This document shows positions 11,664 through 21,502 of a stretch of DNA of 35,099 nucleotides, one piece after another. The notes beneath the pieces are model-generated. The model was not told where the DNA came from. It was given only the letters and a program-made list of their open reading frames with translations, and made no database searches. Source of the DNA: Ichthyophonus hoferi. Taxonomy: Eukaryota; Opisthokonta; Ichthyosporea; Ichthyophonida; Ichthyophonidae. The stretch spans positions 86,474 to 121,572 of the forward strand of contig NAOQ01000192.1 of assembly GCA_002751075.1 (NCBI GenBank), read 5' to 3'. Every line of letters begins with the position of its first letter. The stretch's first letter is position 1. Made by a program: the position numbers and the translations under genes.

Positions 11664-14600
11664 GGTTTTGGTTTAGGCTGACTACTATAAGATTAGTGTC
11701 CGTGTGTGTATTTAAATATATATTTCTTCAGTAAAATTTCGTTATACTGTTGAGTACACTACGTTTATATCAACCGTGGTTCTGTTAGTCGACGTGGCTA
11801 GTATGGTATGGTTTGACTCACTAGACCATATAAATATATCTATTAAATATAGTTCTGGAGGCGACAACCCTGTCCAACGTTAAGTCTAAATAAGTAAACT
11901 ACAAAGTAATTATTTCACGTTATATAATCCAAATAGTAACAAAAATGACAAAAACAGAGAACTACCTCGCTTTATCATACCAATGCAGGGAAATAAAATA
12001 AACATTGTAATTGGTAGTTCAAACAGCCTGTTACCCTGATGCTTCATGCAAGATTTGTGATGTGCAGTCATCGCCCAACAACAGAATCTACTTTAATACC
12101 ATACGTCATCGCCATTGACTATAGCGATAATAAAACCATATATGGCTAAATAATATGGCGAAATATTTTCTTTTAATATTTAAACCAGTAATATTTTCTG
12201 AATCACACCTTCATAAGGAAGTCGTTTTGTTTATCAAGATTGAGGTTAGGTCATTTTTTTGTATTGGCGACCCAGTCCGCAGATCTACGCAATTAAAGCA
12301 ATCAAAAAATTACCTGATGACCCTAGCATCTTCATTACATTTCATAGATCTGGATCTATAATACACCATTATTATTGGTTGATTATCTTAAATAGACTTT
12401 CTAAAGTTTAGTTCGTTTGTAAGGACCAATGGATTGTGATTTTAATTGGATGGATGAACCACAACATAAACTCGTCTAAATAACTACGGTATTATACCAT
12501 TCTGTAATTCATACTTATATTACTTATATAATATATATCTTTGTATTTTTTATATTTTCTATTTTAATACTTTTTAATTATGAGCATTTTTTTTTATTAA
12601 TATACGAATGTGAAAGCCCTTTGAAGATTAAACTTGTCTCTGACCAGCTATGCACTTAAAAGATGCGTAATGATATACTATGTGAACATTGATGGTTTAT
12701 GTTCCCTACACTGAAATTTATCCCTATTTATAGATCATATTAAAAATCTATTGATAATAAGATGAGTTTTTTTAGTCCGTAATATCAAAGATCAGATGCA
12801 AAGAGTATAGATATGAATATATAGGTATAAATATATAAGCTTAATTAGCTTTAGAACCGATGAATTGCTTTGATCTTTTCTAAAAATGATCCATCCAATA
12901 GTTAAACGCAGATATATTGATAGATCACGTATGATTAACCATATTTGTATATTATTGAGAATAAACGCACCGGGCTTGGGTAATATCCCCAACCCAGTAG
13001 TCAACGTCTTATATATAAGAACGGCAACGCAAGTTGGTTTCTTTTTCTTTATCGGTTAAATTTGTATAAAAGATTGGCTACAGACAGCTTCTTATCTTAT
13101 TTTTTTAATATTTAAGATAGTAACGCAGAAATTAGATAAAAAGCACACTCACGTCCTCAGCAGCCTAATTAACCGTGCATGTACTTCTCTAATTGGAAAT
13201 ATACTCCGCCTCGAGTTGTAACTTAGGACGAATTAAGATTCTTAATTACGCATTATTAATTTTAACATACCAGGGTTTCCCTTGAATTTTCAGGGTGGGG
13301 GCCCGTTAAGACAGGACAAAATAACTTTCCAAGTAGTAATTTACCGATAATTATCTGTAAATAGATCTCTTATGCTAATTTAAAAATCTTCCTGACAGAG
13401 AATAGAGAATTGCAATTTTATCCATTGATATCATGATGGCGTTGGATCTAGACATGGCCTCACCGATATCATTTAAAGTAGTCGACATTTTACAATGCAA
13501 TAAAACCCCTTTTAAAAAAAAATAGAAAAGAAAAGAAGTCCAAAAAAACTTATGCAGGGCAGAATATTTGCATATGTGGCTCTTTATTTGAAAACAGACT
13601 CTCCGCCAATTAATTGCGTTTATTATGACTTAAAGATGCCTTACTGGATATATACCTGATTGTGCAAATATGAGGCTACCTGCGGGAAATGAAAAGTTGT
13701 GCAATAAAAACAGTGTGGTTATGTGGTACTAACTCTATATGTAAATTCAAATAGCTGAGTATTGAAATAACCGAGCTTTTTGACTTATACAATAATAATA
13801 ATAATAGCCCAATAAACATTAATAACTACGTTACTAAAAAATAGCATAACACAGTATCTTTCATCTTAAAGTTCCAACAGACATGGTAAGATATGGTAAG
13901 ACGCCAAATATAGACAGATAGCTACAGTTAAAACACCAAGCGCGCTAAATAGCCCAACAGACATGGTAAGATAAATGGTAAGACGCCAAATATAGATAGA
14001 TAGCTAGTACGGAGCAGTTAAAACACCAACCGCGTGAAATAGAAATCCTATCAGAGTATTTTCGTAGAAGCACATTGATTTTAGTGCGAATTTGATTATT
14101 TGTGCTAAGATCTATGGATATGCCTGTTAAAGGAAAGCAGGTGCATAGGCTTAGAAAAGCTTACTATAAGGAAAAGACATTTAAAACAAACATGTTTATG
14201 CCCATACTAGATGCTCATACTGTAGATGCTTTGTGATACTTGCTCTTAAATTACTATGTATCTTTTGATATCTTTTCACAATTTGGATTGAGTTTTATTT
14301 TTGAGCAATATATTCATGACTTATCTGTTACACGGAGGATCAATAAACTTTTCAGTTATAGCTGTTGTACTAGTTATTTCTGATTACCTTAGACGCGGGA
14401 GCGCAGCACAGAAAGCGAGTCTACATATCTCGACTCTCTACTTTTGCCCTCATTGGTTGATTAGACCTATGAACTTCAATTGCCATGGGGATCACTTTGA
14501 AATTTATGAGAAATTCTGCATATTTGATGTCTATCCAATTTAACCACCTTATAGGCATGTGTGCTCTGCTTGACATGATTATATGATTACAAGCATATTT

Positions 14601-17600
14601 TATATTTTTTCATTCGCTTTATTCAATGCATCCCCTCCTTCATATTTTTCCTAGGGAGGACTACTGAGGTATACATATAATTAATACTATTATAACAAAA
14701 ACCACCGGTAATCAGTGAAGCTATTTAAAAATATCATAAAAATACTGTTGGAAAGAAGAGGTAGAGACTGGTTCAGTCCTCGTGATCTATATCCATTTAG
14801 AACTGAGGTAATACCAAATTAGGGTTTTAAGCGTGTATCTTTGAATACACGGAGTGCGGATAGGCTAAGACACATTTTCATTGTTAAGCAAGTTAGCAGA
14901 GGTTAAGGATTAGTTATAGTTGCCCCTATTCATTCACACGCATCAATTCACATATTAATTAGTCTTTTAAAACAAGCAAGTCTATACCAATGCAACTCTA
15001 TGGCACTTAGCTATAAAAACTTCTTCATCTTGGATTATTGTCATGGAATAAAATTATTTACTGTTTTGAAATTAATATTAAAATTTCTTATTGTTGGTTG
15101 AGTTTTCTTGAACTTCGAGCAAGTTAGTTAGCCTAACTTTTAATAATAAGTGAATTGCATGCTTGTTTATTACTAGCATACTATATAATAATATATTTCC
15201 TAATGCGTTCCCATGCACACAATCAAAAAAATTCTTAATATGGTAATACGTATTTGCCAATAATATAATGTTTTCATAATTAAAATGCATTTAGCGAAAT
15301 AAATTATGATAATTGCAATTTCACCTAAAATACCTTGGCATTTTTCTTATGTGAGACATAAATGCTGGTGTAAGAATATCAAAGCCAACAATTTTTTCAA
15401 TCATAAGTAGCCTGAAGTGAATGTCAGCATTACATGGTTAAATTTATTACAAAATATTTTTGCTGTTAGCGGATAATTTTTTATCTACGATTATATAGTA
15501 AATATTTAGCAGCAGCCACATGCAAAAAATTGATAAATAACACAAAGACAAGAAAATCGGATTATAATGATACGATAGTGAATCAGCTCAAAACACGAAT
15601 TTGCACGCGACTCAGTTAATAATAATGTATTTTTAAATGGCCAATGATTGCAAACAAAGAAGTAGAAGCTCATAAGATATTACACTCATCGCATGAGTTT
15701 TTTTTACTTAAAATAGATAACATAAAAATAGGAACGTAGTGTAGCCATCAACCAAAGCAAAAAAGCTATGTTTCAACACCAAATATAAGTATCCATGATA
15801 AGTCACCAATCTTAATCCGAGAAAAATTATTAATCCTCTGCGTTCTAAAAATAGCTTGTTCTTTACCAAAATAAATATTTGAATCAAGAGTGTTAAGTGA
15901 CTCTCACTGGTATTAAATTTGCATAGCACTAAACTGTTGGAATAGAATAAATTGACCGCCCTCATCTAAAATTCTAAAATTTAAGTTGAGGATAACTCTG
16001 CCTTTATACAGTAGATAGATAGGTGGTGTCAACGGTGGTTTCCCAAAACCCTTCAATGATTAATGACAAAACCCTTAGCTCTCTGCATCTTTCAAAATCA
16101 AACGAGTAGAAATCGTTGGCGAAATTTGTTTGAATTAGATACGAATTGGGGTTTACGTCAAAAAGATCTACCAATAGATTGGGTTCACTAAGATAGTGTA
16201 TCTGCGTGCGGCGCAACAGTATGGTTCTTCGACCTCTCAATCACTATTTATGTTCGTGCAGATATTTGTTTATTATTTTTATTTCTTATTATCAATATTG
16301 ATACTCTTAATCATTTTATTATTGAGCAAGATGATATTTGCAGGTATTTTTCTAAACGCGCAATATATTAATCGCAAAGAAAGTGGGTCCTTTCTGCTAC
16401 CATTGGCATGAACCTTTCCTGCCATGTTCTTATACATTTATGCACGTGATGCATTAACCAAGTCGACAATAGTCATTTAAACAAACAGTTAGTTAATCTA
16501 AACACATATGTATGTCTAATTGGAAGAATGATAGATCTTAATTAACAATCAGTTTACATCGCAAATATTTGTCGGTTCGCACATCTATAGACAATTCAAT
16601 TGGTTCTACGGGCATTGGATAGATTCTTAAAAAGATAAAACGCCAATGACAATGCACATCATAACCACTATTTAAGGACACTGTTAGTTATTCTTGAAAA
16701 CAGATGGCTATAAATTTCTTGTGGGAAGTTGAAACCCTAATTTAATTAAATGGGGATATCTAATATTTATGATGCAGAAAAACATGATGAAAAGAAGAAA
16801 AAGTCCTATAATCTAAGCCGGTTTAAAGACAATTAGATTTTCATAAAGAAGTGCCATCCATAGGTATTTGGCTTTTAGCATAACCACTTTTTTAAACTCT
16901 ACTGGCAGGGTATATAGATGAAAGACTGCACATATAGCTATTTACAAAAAAGATCGAAACTGCGTCTGCACATAGGGCATAGACAAAACTAGTATCAACT
17001 ATTGGATACAAGTAATGTTAATAAAAACACATGGTTACAAAAAAAAACCTATAAAATAAATTTTAATTGTATGGTAGAAGAAAACCTTTAAATACGAAAG
17101 ACATACTTAAAACAAAGGACTTGGTGACCCAGCAAGGTCTAGATGTATTTGCATATTTTTTTCCATTACACCATTAGCCACCGACTGTGATTTATATATA
17201 TATATATATATATAACTATTCAATGAAAACAATGTTTCTTAAATTTTCATTGACAGATGCAAAGAAAACAGAATTTAAATATTTCCATAAACAATATCCC
17301 AGAAATATTTACTTACTATGATACCGTACTAGCTATAGCCATATCATCTGTAGCTAGATTGTATGCCATCTGTCCATTATTGAAAATATATAATTTCAGT
17401 TGTACAACAAATAGAAAAATCTATATTCACCGGAAATACAAAGCATATTAAAAAGGTGTTGCAATAATTTAATAAACATATTCTATTTGTCTGAGATACT
17501 GTATATTAAGGATTGTCCTAGCACTTTTAATAAGCAACTCATTGTCAAAAAGGATTTTCTCATCCATGCCAAATAATAGATATTAAAGGGAACAAATGAT

Positions 17601-17919
17601 GTGACCATCAAATAATGAAACATACAAAAACTCTTTAGAAAGTAATAAGATTTGTTTGACAAGGCTGCAGAAACAACGTTTTTCTTTTTTTAAAAGAAAA
17701 ATACCTTACATAGACTGAAGGCTGGTTAAAGACCAGAAAAATATTTATAAGATCATAAGGAAAAATCTGATAAACGCCAAATATTTTTTTTAAAAAAAAA
17801 ATAAAACTAGATGGAACGAGTGAAATCGTTTTTATGTACTGAGATAATACTGTTTATTCTTAATTCAACTGCCCGTTTTGCCAAATTAGGTAAATGGAAA
17901 ATTGGATCATCACAGTTAA
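11664..17919. other. Long gene-free AT-rich region
   Basis: Only short scattered ORFs without convincing exon borders were found. The most protein-like is a 78-codon frame on the minus strand at 16004-16240 (contains LLVDLFDVNPNSYL), but it has no supporting context. The region contains the 80-bp tandem duplication at 13874-14041 and a TA run at about 17192-17213. No tRNA-like T-loop motif was noticed. Confidence 0.5.
13874..14041. repeat. Two-copy tandem duplication of about 80-88 bp
   Basis: Copy 1 (13874-13953) and copy 2 (13954-14041) both start CCAACAGACATGGTAAGAT and both contain GGTAAGACGCCAAATATAGA and GTTAAAACACCAA. Copy 2 carries small insertions. No gene overlaps. Confidence 0.9.
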
Positions 17920-18445
17920 TGTTACAGTAATTGTTCAAAGTTACTGTAACTTTGGAAATTGTTTTCACAGTTTAGAACCGTGTAAGAACTGCAAAGAAAA
18001 AACTTGTGAATTTTTTTTTTGTTTATTATTAGTTATCTTAGTTTCCTTTATATTTTCCCGACCTTTGTTTTAACGCCGATGTTAATGTAGCGGTATCCAT
18101 TGATGTGAATTAATAATCATATTGGTAATAAAATTTATGGAAGATTAATTAGGCCCACTAGAATTGCTCGATTTTATTCTGACGATGTAAAATATTGGGT
18201 CCTTACTTGATAAACCCTTTTTAAAACCAATTACCTCATCAACGCAAATAATCCTACTGTGGTATTGACAAGTCATTTAATATGAATTAAGAACGTTATT
18301 TAGTAAATTAGTATTGGACCACTCAATCATTTTATGATCCGCTTGTTGAACTTTGGCCGAACTATGCTTTTATTTGGAATTGAATAGTCTTGCAACAGAC
18401 TTGTATCATCGCCCACAGTGTGGGATGTGCTGACCGGGACAGTCA
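17920..18445 (-). repeat. LTR of copia-type fossil (3' LTR in element orientation)
   Basis: It aligns along its length, with indels, to 20980-21502. Shared blocks include GTTTAGAACCGTGTAAGAA, ACCTTTGTTTTAAC, TTGAGAACGTT-like sequence, and GACCGGGACAGTCATGAATA at the right end. Both copies can be bounded by TG...CA at nearly equal length (526 and 523 bp). The exact ends are inferred, and no clear target-site duplication was seen. Confidence 0.75.
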
Positions 18446-18569
18446 TGAATATTTTGAAAACTTTTCCACAAATTCAATGATTTGAATACTGAGGCTGCAG
18501 AAGAGAAATGTGTGATGCTCCTGGTATGATTGCCCGCATACCCCAGAGGATGCGGGGGTCGCATAAAAT
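18406..18569. repeat. Left copy of a 164-bp duplication flanking the assembly gap
   Basis: By eye it is identical to 18716-18879 (offset 310). It covers the inner end of the 3' LTR and adjoining interior. The copies diverge only in the last bases before the N run, which suggests a contig end that was not merged. Confidence 0.9.
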
Positions 18570-18573
18570 CTGA

Positions 18574-18715
18574 NNNNNNNNNNNNNNNNNNNNNNNNNNN
18601 NNNNNNNNNNNNNNNNNNNNNNNNNNNNNNNNNNNNNNNNNNNNNNNNNNNNNNNNNNNNNNNNNNNNNNNNNNNNNNNNNNNNNNNNNNNNNNNNNNNN
18701 NNNNNNNNNNNNNNN
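18574..18715. other. Assembly gap (142 N)
   Basis: A run of N between two copies of the same 164 bp. Reading frames called across it are meaningless. Confidence 1.
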
Positions 18716-18879
18716 TCATCGCCCACAGTGTGGGATGTGCTGACCGGGACAGTCATGAATATTTTGAAAACTTTTCCACAAATTCAATGATTTGAATACT
18801 GAGGCTGCAGAAGAGAAATGTGTGATGCTCCTGGTATGATTGCCCGCATACCCCAGAGGATGCGGGGGTCGCATAAAAT
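18716..18879. repeat. Right copy of the gap-flanking duplication
   Basis: It begins TCATCGCCCACAGTGTGGG directly after the N run and matches 18406-18569 without visible differences. LTR copies in this same element differ at many positions, so perfect identity argues for an assembly artefact over a biological repeat. Confidence 0.9.
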
Positions 18880-19159
18880 TAAGGTCCTGGGGGCAGCAGA
18901 AGAAAACAATTGCCTTGTTGAAAGGGGTGTAGGGTACTTGGTACCTGATAAGACAATCAGATGCCTGGTCCTTGTTGGATAGCTCTTTCATTTCTATCGA
19001 GTTATTGCTGACGGCTTCCTTGATGTAATGAAATTGTACCACAATGTGATCCGTATTTTTAGGTATGCATTTGCAGGAGCTCAAATGGATGGTTGAAGTG
19101 TTGTCCCCAAATAATATTACACGTCCTGGATCAAACCCTAGCGCAAAAATACCGTTCAC
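18880..19159 (-). pseudogene. Copia-type RNase H C-terminal piece (part of fossil)
   Basis: The minus-strand frame contains FGDNTSTIHLSS, PKNTDHIVVQFHYIKEAV and QASDCLIRY. These match the end of the copia Pol polyprotein, where DN.SAI.L, HI...HFI.E.V and Q.AD.LTK are characteristic. It lies immediately inside the 3' LTR, as expected for the last part of Pol. Confidence 0.75.
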
Positions 19160-19239
19160 AGAAGACCACGGAGAGCCAAGAATTATCTTATCTTGTTTAA
19201 ATGATTTAATGTTATTGTGCTCTAATTAAATTGGCTATA

Positions 19240-19409
19240 TAGCTAATTATCTCATTTATTTCTAGTCTTACATCATTATATGCATTGACCAATGAATTTT
19301 CCTAATTGAGAACGTTCTACTATCAACTGATAATGGATCAATCTTTTTATGATCTGATTCCATTTAAATTGGCAGTGAAGTAAGCCACCTGTTGACAGCA
19401 TGCTGTAAT
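19240..19409 (-). repeat. Third, decayed LTR fragment inside the copia fossil
   Basis: AATTGAGAACGTTCT, a degenerate ATCAA..GAT..TGGA.CAATC block, TTTTTATGATC and a degenerate CTGTTGAC...ATGAATGTTA align in order with the right-hand parts of both LTRs. The following bases (19430-19475, GGGTACTTGGTCCCTGAT) resemble the interior next to the 3' LTR near 18930-18955 (GGGTACTTGGTACCTGAT). This looks like the tail of a second copy of the same family. Confidence 0.65.
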
Positions 19410-19799
19410 GAATGTTACTTGCAAGGAGCTACGGGGTACTTGGTCCCTGATCTTGTTGTCAATCGCTCATAGTGATTTTGTTCCCTAGTTTTCTAGATCA
19501 GAATGTTTTTATTAGAATGGTCCATTTCATCTTCTTGCTACTGGTCATGTGGGTCATCACTTGGGCAAATGATGGTGCTCCACTGATAGTATGCTGATTC
19601 GTTGATGAGGAAAACCAGCAGATTGTGTAGAGATCCTGTACCTAGTAATCGCTGATGTGCCCAATTTTTTGCTTGCCTATCTGAAATTGCATAGCTTATC
19701 ATGGTTTTCATTGACAAAAGTAGCTGTAGTGTCCCCATAAGTTTGACTGAGCAGAACAATTTTATTTTAGTCAAATTCTTAGCCATCTAAATCAGCAAG

Positions 19800-20951
19800 G
19801 CCAGCATAATCATGTCGATCTTGGTCCACAGAAGTGTGGAGGTAATGTCAAGCAAGATTCATTATGGGGAATGTAGTAGCCTCTAAATATGGCATTATTC
19901 CTTTCTTTAGCAGTAGATGCAAGCATATAACGTTTTTCACATTGCTCTAGTTGAGTATGGAAGCCTAATTCCGGAGCATAGGTATTAATTAGGTAGATGT
20001 CACATGTACTATGTTTGAAGATCCGGAGGCCAGTGATGCCCATAAATTTTATATTGAACTCATCGTGAATGGATTCATAGGGTCTTGCTAATCCAAATAG
20101 CTCTAGAGGTGGAGGTGGAGGAAGTCCTTCACCACCAGCTGGTCCATGTGAAAATTGCCAATGAAGATATCTTGATCCACCTGGTCTTGGTCTGCTTGTG
20201 TATGGGGCCATCAGTTGTTGATGATGTATTGCCTGTTCAGCAGTTTGGGTTGCTCTCTGTTGTGTTGTAAACTTAGCAGTTAATTTTTCTGCTTGTTGTT
20301 TTACATATTCAGTAGCTAGGGTTGCGTTTTGTTGAGCTACTCGTTCAGCAGTTAGAGTGGCTGTTTGTTGTGCTACGTGCTCAGCAGCTAGAGTTGCTGC
20401 CTGTTGTATTGCAAGTTCAGTAATTAGGGTTGCTTTTTGTTAAGCTACCCATTCAATGGCTTGAGTGGCTGTTTGTTGTGCTACATATTTAGTGGGTAGA
20501 GTTTCGATTTGTTGTGTTGCAAGTTTAGTGGCTAAAGTTGTCGCGTGTTCTGCTGCCAGCCTTTCTGCGCATTCATGCTGAAGGTTTTGCTGAGTAGTGG
20601 CTAGCTGGGTGTTTACAGTCTCGTATTGTAAAAGCAACTGGTAACACATAGTTCTGAATTCCTGTTCGTGGTAGTGTATCTTCTTTTGTTCAGCGCATCA
20701 AATGGTAAATTTCTGTTTTTCTTCAGCTGCTTGACTAAGTTGCTTAGCCAACAGTTTGAGTTGTTGCTGTTGCCATACGTTCATGGCATTGGCTTCCTGT
20801 AAATAATTTCTAGTACTTTCTAGGAGAGGGTCTACAGTGAGGTTCGTTTGTGGGGCTAAGGCAAGCTCGGGTGTTCCTGGCGTAGAGTTCATTTGCATGG
20901 TTGTGTTGGCTGTGTTGTCTGTACTTTCCACCTGTTGAGTTATCACCATGG
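19800..20951 (-). pseudogene. Gag-position ORF region of the copia fossil
   Basis: An ATG with context AAACCATGG lies about 30 bp inside the 5' LTR. The first part (complement of about 20698-20951) is Gln/Thr/Asn rich with a helical stretch; a coiled-coil-like repeat array and a Gly/Pro-rich segment (PGGSRYLHW, then a Pro run) follow. No zinc knuckle was recognised. Assignment to Gag rests mainly on position in the element. Confidence 0.5.
20258..20545 (-). repeat. 36-bp tandem repeats, about 8 units, in Gag-position ORF
   Basis: Units begin TGTTGTGCTAC or variants and recur every 36 bp. On the minus strand they encode 12-residue units such as AATLAAEHVAQQ and TATLTAERVAQQ, an amphipathic pattern that fits a coiled coil. 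Confidence 0.8.
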
Positions 20952-20979
20952 TTTAACTAGTACTGTTTAGTAGTGGTCG

Positions 20980-21502
20980 TGTTGGAAACCCGTTAACCCT
21001 GCTCAAAGTTGCTGTATCTTTGTAAATTGTGTTTAGAGTTTAGAACCGTGTAAGAACCACATAGAAAATCTCATAAAAAACACTTCATTTATTAGTAGTT
21101 ATTTTAAAAAAAAAATTTCCCTGACCTTTGTTTTAACATAGATGCTAATGTGGCATTGATGTGAATAAACAAATCATATTGGTTAATATAATTTGTAAAA
21201 AATTAATGAGGCCTACTAGAATTGCTTGATATTATTCTGATGGTAAAAGTATTGTGTGCTTATTTGGTTGACCCTTTTTTAAATTATTTACCTCACTATT
21301 TCAAATAATCATATTTTGGTATTGACAAATCATCTAACATGAATTGAGAACGTTCTTCAATCAATGATGATTGGACCAATCATTTTATAATCCATTTGTT
21401 ATTAGAATTTTGGCTAAACTATATTTTCATTTGGGGTTAAATAGGCTTAAAACAAATTCATACCATGGCATGCAGTGTGAAATCTGTTGACCGGGACAGT
21501 CA
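20980..21502 (-). repeat. LTR of copia-type fossil (5' LTR in element orientation)
   Basis: It is the partner of 17920-18445. The inner end on the minus strand reads GGTTTCCAACA, typical of copia LTR 3' ends. The outer end reads TGACTGTCCCGGTCAAC on the minus strand. Confidence 0.75.

Larger units (their letters stand above)
17920..21502 (-). mobile_element. Ty1/copia LTR retrotransposon fossil, broken
   Basis: The element reads on the minus strand. The 5' LTR is about 20980-21502 and the 3' LTR about 17920-18445. A Gag-position ORF starts at 20951, just inside the 5' LTR, and carries 36-bp tandem repeats. A piece of the copia-type RNase H C-terminal region lies at about 18880-19159 (GDNTSTIHL, then NTDHIVVQFHYIKE). 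The interior is only about 2.5 kb including an assembly gap, whereas copia elements usually have 4-5 kb. Most of integrase and reverse transcriptase is absent, and the frames are interrupted several times. The two LTRs differ by roughly a fifth of positions by eye, so the insertion is old. A third LTR piece at 19240-19409 shows that two related copies are mixed here. Confidence 0.8.

Noticed and set aside
11185-11676. 163-codon ORF on the plus strand
   Set aside because: It is the antisense shadow of the better-supported minus-strand ORF at 10923-11663.
16004-16240. 78-codon minus-strand ORF in the gene-free region
   Set aside because: Composition is slightly protein-like, but there are no splice sites, domain or neighbours to support it.
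18406-18790. ORFs crossing the N run
   Set aside because: They consist mainly of unknown residues, and the flanks are probably one sequence counted twice.
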